Below, piece after piece: positions 57,719-64,000 of a stretch of DNA of 64,000 nucleotides (the stretch's first letter is position 1; every line of letters starts with the position of its first letter). The stretch spans positions 124,001-188,000 of the forward strand of contig JBAZMA010000001.1 of assembly GCA_041649995.1 (NCBI GenBank). The letters run 5' to 3'. This DNA comes from JBAZMA01 sp041649995. GTDB lineage: Bacteria; Omnitrophota; Gorgyraeia; Velamenicoccales; Velamenicoccaceae. A program made the translations under genes and the position numbers. The notes beneath the pieces are model-generated. The model had not been told where the DNA came from and did not search any database. It saw only the letters and a list, made by a program, of their open reading frames with translations.

Positions 57719-59122
57719 ATGATGAACAACGGCCTGCACATCCTCGTAGTCGATGACGACGCTCTGGTCCGCAGGTCGCTGTGCGAAGCTTTGTCTTTTG
57801 AAGGATACGCCTGCTTTGGCGTCGGCACGGGTGCCGAGGCCCTGAGCAAGCTCAAGGACAGTCCTTTTCAGGTCGTTATCTCCGATATGAAGATGCCCCA
57901 GATGGACGGGCTGGACCTGCTCAAAGAAGTTAAGGAAAAATTTCCAAAAACAGCGGTGATCATGATGACGGGATTCGGCAGCATTGAGAACGCGGTGGAA
58001 GCCATGCGGCGGGGCGCTATGGATTACATCACCAAGCCCATTATCGACGAAGAGATCAAGCTGGTCATCAAGCGGATTGATGATCAGCGGCGTCTGTGCG
58101 AGGAGAACGCCTATTTGAAGGAAAAGCTTTCGTCCGCAACCCGCCAGAAATGCTGCGATATCATCGGGAAGAATTTCAAGATGCAGAAGCTTTTCGACCT
58201 GATCAACGTGATCGCGGATACCAGGACGACGGTCCTGGTGACGGGTGAGAGCGGCACGGGAAAACGGCTTGTGGCGCACGCGATCCATTTGTCCGGCGCG
58301 CAGCCTGAGGCCCGGCCTTTTGTGGAAGTCAGCTGCGCCGCCCTCCCGGAAACCCTTCTGGAAAGCGAGCTTTTCGGCCATGTCAAAGGCGCTTTTACGG
58401 GCGCGATCAAAGACCGCCTGGGGCGCTTTGAATCCGCCGAAGGCGGGACGATCTTTCTGGATGAAATTGACGCGTTCACGCCGGCCCTTCAGGTGAAACT
58501 GCTGCGTGTCCTGCAGGACGGAGAATTTGAACGCGTGGGCGAGACGCGCACACGCAAGGCCAATGTGCGCATCATTGCCGCCACAAACCAGAATTTGCAG
58601 AACCTTATCCGGGAAGGAAAGTTCCGGCACGACCTGTATTACCGCCTGAACATCATTTCCTTGGAACTGCCGCCTTTGCGCGAACGCAAGGAAGATATCC
58701 CCGTTTTGGTCGAGCATTTTATCGATAAACACAGCCGGGTTTTGCGCAAACAGCTTCAAGGGGTTGCCGACGAGGCCCTCAACCGGCTTTCGGCCTACCA
58801 TTGGCCGGGAAACGTCCGGGAGCTGGAAAACGTCATTGAGCGCGCCTGCGTTTTGACCAAGGGGCCTTTGATTTTGGCCGACGACCTTCCGGAATCGGTC
58901 CTTGCCCTGGCCCATAAACTGGAGCAAAATCCCGAAGGCTTCGAGGCCGACGGCGCCCGGCTCAAGGACGCCCTCAGGGATCCGGAGAAAAAGATCATTC
59001 TCGACGCCCTGGAGAAGAACGGATGGAATAAAAAACAGGCGGCCGAGGCGCTGGGGATCAACCGGACCACCCTCTACAAGAAAATGAATCTTTTCGGCAT
59101 CAAGACGAAGAGGGCTTTGTGA
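57719..59122 (+). CDS. NtrC-family sigma-54-dependent response regulator
   Basis: 467 residues. Receiver domain 1-120 with VVDDDALVR and the phosphoacceptor in VVISDMKMPQMDG; AAA+ domain with Walker A GESGTGKR near 176-183, GAFTGA at about 224-229 (contact with sigma-54), Walker B GGTIFLDEID and LRERKEDIPVLVEHF; C-terminal Fis-type helix-turn-helix (ILDALEKNGWNKKQAAEALGINRTTLYKKM). All residues needed for activation of RpoN-dependent promoters are there. With rpoN at 60424 and a -24/-12 site at 36779 the window contains a whole regulatory chain; that the site is its target is unproven. Confidence 0.92.
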   Translation: MMNNGLHILVVDDDALVRRSLCEALSFEGYACFGVGTGAEALSKLKDSPFQVVISDMKMPQMDGLDLLKEVKEKFPKTAVIMMTGFGSIENAVEAMRRGAMDYITKPIIDEEIKLVIKRIDDQRRLCEENAYLKEKLSSATRQKCCDIIGKNFKMQKLFDLINVIADTRTTVLVTGESGTGKRLVAHAIHLSGAQPEARPFVEVSCAALPETLLESELFGHVKGAFTGAIKDRLGRFESAEGGTIFLDEIDAFTPALQVKLLRVLQDGEFERVGETRTRKANVRIIAATNQNLQNLIREGKFRHDLYYRLNIISLELPPLRERKEDIPVLVEHFIDKHSRVLRKQLQGVADEALNRLSAYHWPGNVRELENVIERACVLTKGPLILADDLPESVLALAHKLEQNPEGFEADGARLKDALRDPEKKIILDALEKNGWNKKQAAEALGINRTTLYKKMNLFGIKTKRAL

Positions 59123-60174
59123 AACGCAACGACCGTTATTCCGGATATCTCCTGGCTGACCTGATCGCCCTTCCTCAATTGCAGGAGATGCAGGAGAGTT
59201 TCGCGGAAGTCGCTAATGTGTCGATCCGCACCCTGGATTCTTCCGGGGAGTTCGTGACCGTGATGAGTTCCCCGCCTTCGCTGTGCACCGAGATATTCAG
59301 CAATCAATCCGTAAAGTCCGAGATCTGCGATCACTGCCGCCCGTCTTTTCTGGGCGGCCGCGGCCTGGTGGACGAGGAGATGAGTTTTGAATGCCTGCCG
59401 GGCTTGAGAAATTATCTTGTCCCTTTGCGCTTGACCGTCTCGGAAGGCGTCAGCAAGATCCTCGGATACATGATGATCGGGCCTGTTATTTTCATGAAGC
59501 GGCGCGATAAAGAAGATTACCGCGAGATCGCCGACAAGCTGGGCGTGCCTTTGGAGCAGTTCTGGAGTTATGTCCTTGAATTGAGGGTGTTTTCCTACAA
59601 AGGCATCCAGTCGTTCCTGGAGATGATCGGCCATCTCATGAATCATATCCTGAGCCTGGCGTTTAACGCCCGTTCCATCGAGAGGGAGATGACGAACCGC
59701 CTGAAGATGCATACCAGGGCCAACCGCGAACAGGCCGTTCAGGTGAGGGAATTTCTGCAGATATTTCTGGAGCTTATCAAAGAGATCACAGGCGCCACCC
59801 GCAGTTCCGTCATGCTTTTGGATTCCGGCAAGGGCGTTTTGAGCATCAAGGCCAGTTTCGGAATTCCTGAAGATGTGGCCGGTTCGGTTTCCTTGAAGAT
59901 GGGGGAGGGCATTGCCGGGCTTTCCGCGGAATCCAAAAAGCCCTTTTTGATCACCGAAGAAAGCCGTGACCCGGGAATCCAGGAACGTCTCAGTCAGCCC
60001 GCGCTTTCTTCTTCCATGGTTGTGCCGATCGCCTCGGGCGAGAATGTCTACGGTGTGCTCAATGTGTCGCGGGACCGCGCCGCCGCGCGCAGTTTTAATG
60101 AATTCGATCTTTCAGTGGCAACCAAGGCCGCCGGCCTTGCCGCTGTGGCGCTCGGCCGTCAAATTCCTTCCTGA
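59119..60174 (+). CDS. PocR-GAF sensory protein
   Basis: 351 residues from a GTG overlapping the previous stop by 4 bp. Residues 10-170 show the PocR-type ligand-binding domain: LADLIALPQLQEMQESFAEVANVSIRTLD, CTEIFSN, EICDHCRPSF and FECLPGLRNYLVPLRL. Three cysteines (SEICDHC and FEC) could bind a metal or cluster. Residues 205-350 form a GAF domain (EITGATRSSVMLLDSGKGVLSI, MGEGIAGLSAESKKPFLI). There is no output domain, so it may work by contact with the kinase or regulator with which it is cotranscribed. Confidence 0.82.
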   Translation: MKRNDRYSGYLLADLIALPQLQEMQESFAEVANVSIRTLDSSGEFVTVMSSPPSLCTEIFSNQSVKSEICDHCRPSFLGGRGLVDEEMSFECLPGLRNYLVPLRLTVSEGVSKILGYMMIGPVIFMKRRDKEDYREIADKLGVPLEQFWSYVLELRVFSYKGIQSFLEMIGHLMNHILSLAFNARSIEREMTNRLKMHTRANREQAVQVREFLQIFLELIKEITGATRSSVMLLDSGKGVLSIKASFGIPEDVAGSVSLKMGEGIAGLSAESKKPFLITEESRDPGIQERLSQPALSSSMVVPIASGENVYGVLNVSRDRAAARSFNEFDLSVATKAAGLAAVALGRQIPS

Positions 60175-60423
60175 ATCCCTTCAGTTATTCCTTTTGTAAC
60201 AAATACCTTAAGGCGTAGCTATGTCTTCTGAGAGAAATTAAGAATTAAAAATGAAGAATGAAGAATTGGCTTAGGGCTAAGAGCGAAGGGCATATGGCGT
60301 ATGGCGAAGGGCTTAGGGCTTATAGCTTATAGCATATAGCCAGTACCTTATAGCAAAAACGAAATCGGGATTTGGAAATCTGATATCTGATTTCAGAAAT
60401 CAGAAACCGAATGAAGAATGGGC
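60175..60423. repeat. Gene-free spacer built of repeat modules
   Basis: AAATTAAGAATTAAAAATG, GAAGAATGAAGAATTGG, GGCTTAGGGCTAAGAGCG, several ATATGGCGTATGGCG/GCTTATAGC pieces, GGGATTTGGAAATCTGATATC and TTTCAGAAATCAGAAACCG, all present in other spacers. It lies between the 3' ends of convergent genes. No terminator is obvious for either gene. Confidence 0.8.
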
Positions 60424-61800
60424 TTATTCGGAGGCGAGCTGGCCGTTGAGGGTCAGGGCTTCTTTGCGCCTTTTGGGCGCGGAGGGGATTTTCATGGCCT
60501 CGCGGTATTTCACGACCGTGCGTCTGGCGACGTCGATGTTTTCGGCCTGTTTGAGCAGGAGGACGATCTCCTGGTCCCGTAAGGGTTTGTTCTTGTTTTC
60601 CGAATCGATCAACTCCTTGATTTTGAGCCGGACCCTCTGGCTGGAAATGTCGGCCCCGGTTGATGTTTTTAAGCCGGATGAGAAAAATTTTCTCAACGGA
60701 TAGATGCCGACGGGGGTCTGGACGTATTTGTGCATGACGATACGCGAAATGGTCGATTCATGGATGTTCGTCATTTCCGCGACCTCTTTTAAGGACAGGG
60801 GGTTGAGCTTTTCAAAGCCTTCGGTGAGCGCTTCTTTCTGGATGGAGGCGATGATTTCCATGACGCGGACCAGAAGATGGCGCCTGTTCTGTATCGCGTT
60901 CATGAGATTGTTGCCGTTGGCGATCTTTTCCCGGATAAAATCCTTGGTTTTATCGTCGATTTTTTTGTTGCGAAGCATCGCCCGGTAGAGCGGATTGATG
61001 CGCAGGACAGGCATGGTTTCCTCGCGCGTCAGGACGACGAGCTGGTTATCTTTTTCCTCGATGGTCACGTCCGGGATGACGTAAATGGTCTCTTCGCTGG
61101 AATATCCCCTTCCGGGCTTGGGTTCCAGGCTGTGGATCTTGATGATCTTTTCTTTGAGTTCTTCGGGGGAACACTTCAAGGCCTTGATGAGTTTCTGCCA
61201 TTGACCGGCGGCCATGTCCTGGAGGTGTTCTTCGATCAGGCCGCGCAGGAGGGGATCCTTATTTTCCGCCCGGTCGAGCTGGAGAAGAAGGCATTCCTTG
61301 AGGTCGCGGGCGCCTATGCCGGCCGGGTCGAATGACTGGATCAGCTTGAGCATTTCCGCGACGCGCTCGCAGGAGAAACCGGATTCTTCCGCGATGACCT
61401 CCGGGGGGACGCGCAAATAACCGTTTTCGTCGATCGAAAGGATGACGGCCATGCCGGCTTTGAATTTTTCCTCGTCTTCCGTGTTGATACGCAGTTGACG
61501 GCTCAGGTGGTCGTGGAGGTTTTCCTTTTTGTTCGGGATGGGTTTTTCGTAGCCAAGAAGTTCGTCATCAGGATCAGGGGCGGGTTCAGAGGTTTCCCTT
61601 TCCGAAGTCTGCCTGATCTCGGGCGTCTCGCGCGGGGCCTCAGCCTTGATCTCCTCTTCGAGCACGGGGTTCTGTTCAAGTTCTTCTTCTATGACGGCCC
61701 TGAGCTCGGGTAAGGCAAGTTCCAGCATCCGGGAGCTTTGGATAAGGCTCTGGCTTAAGACGGGTTTTTGCCGTTGTTCGACCCTCTGTCTGACATCCAT
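60424..61800 (-). CDS. rpoN: RNA polymerase sigma-54 factor (RpoN)
   Basis: 458 residues from the ATG at 61800; an upstream in-frame extension to 61926 is not needed. Region I: QKPVLSQSLIQSSRMLELALPELRAVIEEELEQNPVLEEE. Core-binding part: DHLSRQLRI, FDPAGIGARDLKECLLLQL, PEELKEKIIKIHSLEPKPGRGYSSEETIYVIPDV. DNA-binding part: MTNIHESTISRIVMHKYVQTP and the RpoN box ARRTVVKYREAMKIPSAPKRR near the end. The normal length and complete motifs mean a working sigma factor. The neighbouring NtrC-type gene is convergent with it. Confidence 0.95.
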   Translation of the reverse strand: MDVRQRVEQRQKPVLSQSLIQSSRMLELALPELRAVIEEELEQNPVLEEEIKAEAPRETPEIRQTSERETSEPAPDPDDELLGYEKPIPNKKENLHDHLSRQLRINTEDEEKFKAGMAVILSIDENGYLRVPPEVIAEESGFSCERVAEMLKLIQSFDPAGIGARDLKECLLLQLDRAENKDPLLRGLIEEHLQDMAAGQWQKLIKALKCSPEELKEKIIKIHSLEPKPGRGYSSEETIYVIPDVTIEEKDNQLVVLTREETMPVLRINPLYRAMLRNKKIDDKTKDFIREKIANGNNLMNAIQNRRHLLVRVMEIIASIQKEALTEGFEKLNPLSLKEVAEMTNIHESTISRIVMHKYVQTPVGIYPLRKFFSSGLKTSTGADISSQRVRLKIKELIDSENKNKPLRDQEIVLLLKQAENIDVARRTVVKYREAMKIPSAPKRRKEALTLNGQLASE

Positions 61801-61947
61801 AGGGAAAGTATAACTCCAAAGTACAAGTGAGTGGTTGAAAATCTCTAAGAGCAGGCCGGACTGGCGCTGGAGAGAAGAGGGATTAAAGGAAAAGATGGGG
61901 TGCCGGACCGGAAAGCAGCGGGGCAATAAACTTCACTCGCGTTTTTA

Positions 61948-61976
61948 AATATACACCCGAACCTTTCCGGATGCAA
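61948..61976 (-). promoter_or_regulatory. Possible sigma-70 promoter of rpoN
   Basis: On the minus strand TTGCAT (61971-61976), 17 bases, TATATT (61948-61953), about 150 bp before the rpoN start. Matching is moderate. No other candidate was found in the 225-bp divergent region. Confidence 0.4.
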
Positions 61977-62025
61977 ATGCTAATTCTCAATTTCTCCAGT
62001 TGCATTATTCAAGCGGCATAGTAAA

Positions 62026-62415
62026 ATGATTTCCATGACAGCGTTCCAGACATCAAAAAAGGTCCTGGTGGCGGATGATGAAGAGGATATCTGTCTTTAT
62101 CTGAAAAGATACCTTGAGAGGAAAAAGTTGAAGGTGACCACGGCCTTTGACGGGCAGCAGGCCAAAAAGCTTATTGAACAGGATGTCTTTGATTTTTTGC
62201 TCCTGGATTGCAGCATGCCGAATTTGACCGGTTTGGAACTGATCCAGGGGGCGCGTGCCCGCAATCCCAGGGCGAAGATCGTCCTTATTTCAGCATTTCC
62301 CGCCATCAATGAGGATATTGTTCAGAAGCTGGGCGGGGACATGTTTATTCATAAACCCATAGAACTGGAAGAGATCGACGCGATCTTCGCGCCGGCTGGC
62401 CCGGAGTTGTCATGA
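62026..62415 (+). CDS. Single-domain response regulator receiver protein
   Basis: 129 residues, CheY-type. VLVADDEEDICLYLKRYLERK, phosphoacceptor region FDFLLLDCSMPNLTGLEL (Asp near 62), VLISAF (Ser) and MFIHKPIELEEI (Lys). No output domain. The start at 62026 lacks a clear ribosome site; the ATG at 62035 is the alternative. It overlaps the next gene by 4 bp. It could serve as a phosphate relay or sink with an unlinked kinase; no partner kinase is next to it. Confidence 0.85.
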   Translation: MISMTAFQTSKKVLVADDEEDICLYLKRYLERKKLKVTTAFDGQQAKKLIEQDVFDFLLLDCSMPNLTGLELIQGARARNPRAKIVLISAFPAINEDIVQKLGGDMFIHKPIELEEIDAIFAPAGPELS

Positions 62416-62963
62416 AAAAAATCTTCTTTTTTCTCACATGTTTGGCTATTACAGGGAGCGTACTCATGCCGTCATCCGCACAGACCCCGTCCGCGGGGAA
62501 GCACGTCATTGTGAAGACGAACCAGGGGGACATCGAGCTGGAGCTTTTCGAGGCAGAGGCGCCTCTGGCATGCAAGAATTTTATCGGGCTTTCCCAAAAA
62601 GGGTATTATGACGGGGTTATTTTCCATCGGGTCATCAAGGGCTTTATGATCCAGGGGGGCGATCCCACAGGAACGGGAATGGGCGGAGAGTCCATTTACG
62701 GGAAACCTTTTGAAGACGAAGTGAAGAACTCGCTGGCCTTTGACCGGCCGGGCGTCCTGGCCATGGCCAACGCAGGGCCAGGCACCAACGGCAGTCAGTT
62801 TTTTATCACGACAGCGCCCACGCCCTGGCTGAACGGGCATCATACGATTTTCGGCAGTGTCGTCAAGGGTTATGACGTGGTCCAGAAGATCGAATCCACC
62901 CCTGTGGATTCCTCTGATAAACCGCTCAGAGAGCAGAAGATATTGGGCGTCCAGGTCCTCTAG
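62412..62963 (+). CDS. Peptidyl-prolyl cis-trans isomerase, cyclophilin type, exported
   Basis: 183 residues. Signal peptide MKKIFFFLTCLAITGSVL, cut near SSA/QTP; then VIVKTNQGDIELELFEAEAPLACKNFIGLSQKGYYDGVIFHRVIKGFMIQGGDPTGTGMGG, the classical cyclophilin core, with NGSQFFITTAPTPWLNGHHTIFG. The catalytic Arg (FHRVIKGFMIQGGD) and Phe/Gln are in place. Role: proline isomerisation for folding of exported proteins. It follows a receiver protein with an ATGA overlap. Confidence 0.93.
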   Translation: MKKIFFFLTCLAITGSVLMPSSAQTPSAGKHVIVKTNQGDIELELFEAEAPLACKNFIGLSQKGYYDGVIFHRVIKGFMIQGGDPTGTGMGGESIYGKPFEDEVKNSLAFDRPGVLAMANAGPGTNGSQFFITTAPTPWLNGHHTIFGSVVKGYDVVQKIESTPVDSSDKPLREQKILGVQVL

Positions 62964-63196
62964 GGTTTCTAAGAGGGTTTAGCCGGAGTTGAGGTTGCCG
63001 GGCGATGAGGCTTTAGGCAGCGCCTTTCGTGTTTTCCATGGCTTCCATCTTCAAAAAGTTGTTCCCGCAAGGATTAAAGCCAGCTTTGAGAAAAAGAGCA
63101 GCATCCTGTCTTGTTCCCGTCAGAGGTCAAATCCGGCATCAAACCGTCCTATCCTGAAACAAGAGCAAGTTCATGGTTTTCATGACGAGGTGTCCC

Positions 63197-63673
63197 ATGG
63201 CTGAATTCCTTGTGGAAGAACGCGCGCTCATTCCTTCCTTTCATTTGTCGGGCAGGCAGGGAGTGTTCGATTCCTCCGTTTATAAACGTAAAAAAAATCT
63301 GGTCCTTTTCTTTTTGACTGAGCCTGACGCGATGTTTCTCATGGGCCTGGATGAGGCATCCGCGGCCTTCCGGCAGGAGAATGCCGAAATTGCCGTCATC
63401 ACTCCTTTGTCTATGGCCGCCATCCAGGAGTTTCATAAGAAGAACCGCCTTGGTTTTCCCCTGCTTTGCGATGAAGGCGGGGAGGTGACCGCTAAATTCC
63501 TTGCCCTGGCGGCGGGAGAAAAAGCGGCGGCCCTTTTTATCACGGATCGTTACGGCGAGATTTATTTCCGGTATCTTGCGGCCCAGAACAGCGATTTGCC
63601 GCCGTTTGAGGATATCACCAAGTCCCTGAATTTTATTGAAAGCCAGTGCCCGGAATGCGGAGGCTTGGGGTAG
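63197..63673 (+). CDS. Thioredoxin-fold redoxin-like protein without peroxidatic Cys
   Basis: 158 residues from the ATG at 63197 (GAGGTG site); ATG at 63173 is an alternative. FHLSGRQGVFDSSVYKRKKNLVLFFLTEPDAMFLMGLDEASAAFRQENAEIAVITPLS follows the AhpC/TSA layout, but at the usual PxxxT/SxxC position there is FFLTEPD with no Cys. Then FHKKNRLGFPLLCDEGGEVTAKFLAL and ALFITDRYGEIYFRYLA. Near the C-terminus is SQCPECGGLG, a CxxC that could bind a metal or take part in redox. Peroxidase activity is unlikely. It lies upstream of an ABC ATPase; function unknown. Confidence 0.66.
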   Translation: MAEFLVEERALIPSFHLSGRQGVFDSSVYKRKKNLVLFFLTEPDAMFLMGLDEASAAFRQENAEIAVITPLSMAAIQEFHKKNRLGFPLLCDEGGEVTAKFLALAAGEKAAALFITDRYGEIYFRYLAAQNSDLPPFEDITKSLNFIESQCPECGGLG

Positions 63674-63675
63674 CC

Positions 63676-64000
63676 ATGCAGAATGTGATCGAAGCGCAGG
63701 GGATCGGAAAGTCCTACGGGGCCGTGAAGGCTGTGCGCAAGCTGGACTTTCAGGTGAAGCCGGGGGAATGTTTCGGGCTTCTGGGGCCTAACGGCGCGGG
63801 CAAAACAACCGCGGTCCGCATGACGCATTGTTTTATCCGCCCCACCCGGGGCAGCCTTTACGTTCTGGGATGCGATGTGTTGAGCGAACCCCGGAAGATC
63901 AAGGCCGGCATCGGCGTCTGTCCGCAGGAAAACAACCTGGACCCGGATCTCAATGTCTGGGATAATCTGCGCGTGTTCGCCAGATATTTTGACATCACCG
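63676..64000 (+). CDS. ABC transporter ATP-binding protein (3' truncated by the window)
   Basis: Only the first 108 codons are inside the window. MQNVIEAQGIGKSYGAVKAV, Walker A GPNGAGKTTAVRM, LGCDVLSEPRKIKAGIGVCPQENNLDPDLNVWDNLRVFARYF match the NodI/ABC-2 exporter ATPase group. It starts 2 bp after the redoxin-like gene stop. Substrate cannot be told; a permease gene should lie just beyond the window. Confidence 0.85.
   Translation, partial: MQNVIEAQGIGKSYGAVKAVRKLDFQVKPGECFGLLGPNGAGKTTAVRMTHCFIRPTRGSLYVLGCDVLSEPRKIKAGIGVCPQENNLDPDLNVWDNLRVFARYFDIT

Noticed and set aside
57698..58927. Long minus-strand open frame opposite the NtrC gene
   Set aside because: The plus-strand gene has complete receiver, AAA+ and helix-turn-helix motifs, while the opposite frame has none.

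Overview
The window looks like a chromosome segment of a Gram-negative bacterium (outer-membrane barrel, lipoproteins with lipoboxes, Lol-like export genes, exosortase). PEP-CTERM/exosortase genes, many glycosyltransferases, fused lipid enzymes and very repeat-rich spacers suggest an uncultivated lineage such as Omnitrophota. That placement is inference: the window has no rRNA or other marker gene. I saw no tRNA, CRISPR array, transposase or phage gene.

Layout. Positions 1-11091: end of a GDP-mannose gene, two polysaccharide pyruvyl transferases, a tandem pair of unrecognised GT-A-like proteins, an N-acetyl sugar amidotransferase, a Wzm/Wzt-type polysaccharide ABC exporter, a phosphoribosyltransferase-HAD fusion and the first glycosyltransferases. 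Positions 11392-24456: three related GT4 enzymes, four GT2 enzymes in two pairs with nearly identical N-terminal halves, a GT2-GT4 fusion, an acetyltransferase, an O-antigen-ligase-like protein, a double GT4 and an XrtA-type glycosyltransferase. Positions 24717-33265: an arabinofuranosidase-like glycoside hydrolase, two NodB deacetylases, a protein built of beta repeats, a membrane GT2, the exosortase and EpsI, closed by a terminator.

Positions 33668-39853 hold a four-gene cassette present twice in tandem. Each copy has a sugar transferase whose N-terminus is a signal peptide plus an internal PEP-CTERM-like segment, a PEP-CTERM protein of about 213 residues, a tiny lipoprotein that also ends in PEP-CTERM, a PEP-CTERM protein of about 283 residues, and a matching terminator. 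A sigma-54-type promoter precedes the second copy. Positions 39950-44106 hold six further PEP-CTERM proteins with varied ectodomains.

Positions 44470-50281 (minus strand) encode a LolA-like protein, an FtsX/LolCE-like permease, a LolD-like ATPase, an outer-membrane barrel and a PaaK-like adenylate-forming enzyme. Positions 50530-54585 encode two exosortase-associated FeeM-like acyltransferases and an acyl-ligase/ACP/lysophospholipid-acyltransferase fusion. Positions 54758-61800 hold a membrane protein, a TPR lipoprotein, a GAF histidine kinase, an NtrC-type regulator, a PocR-GAF sensor and RpoN. The end holds a receiver protein, a cyclophilin, a redoxin-like protein and the start of an ABC ATPase.

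As a system: sugars are activated, assembled, decorated (pyruvyl, acetyl, amino), exported and trimmed; exosortase sorts PEP-CTERM proteins; the acyl-transfer genes probably make a lipid linked to this system; the NtrC/RpoN genes probably control part of it. Most spacers longer than 200 bp are mosaics of a few short repeat modules, and copies of some modules sit in frame inside genes.
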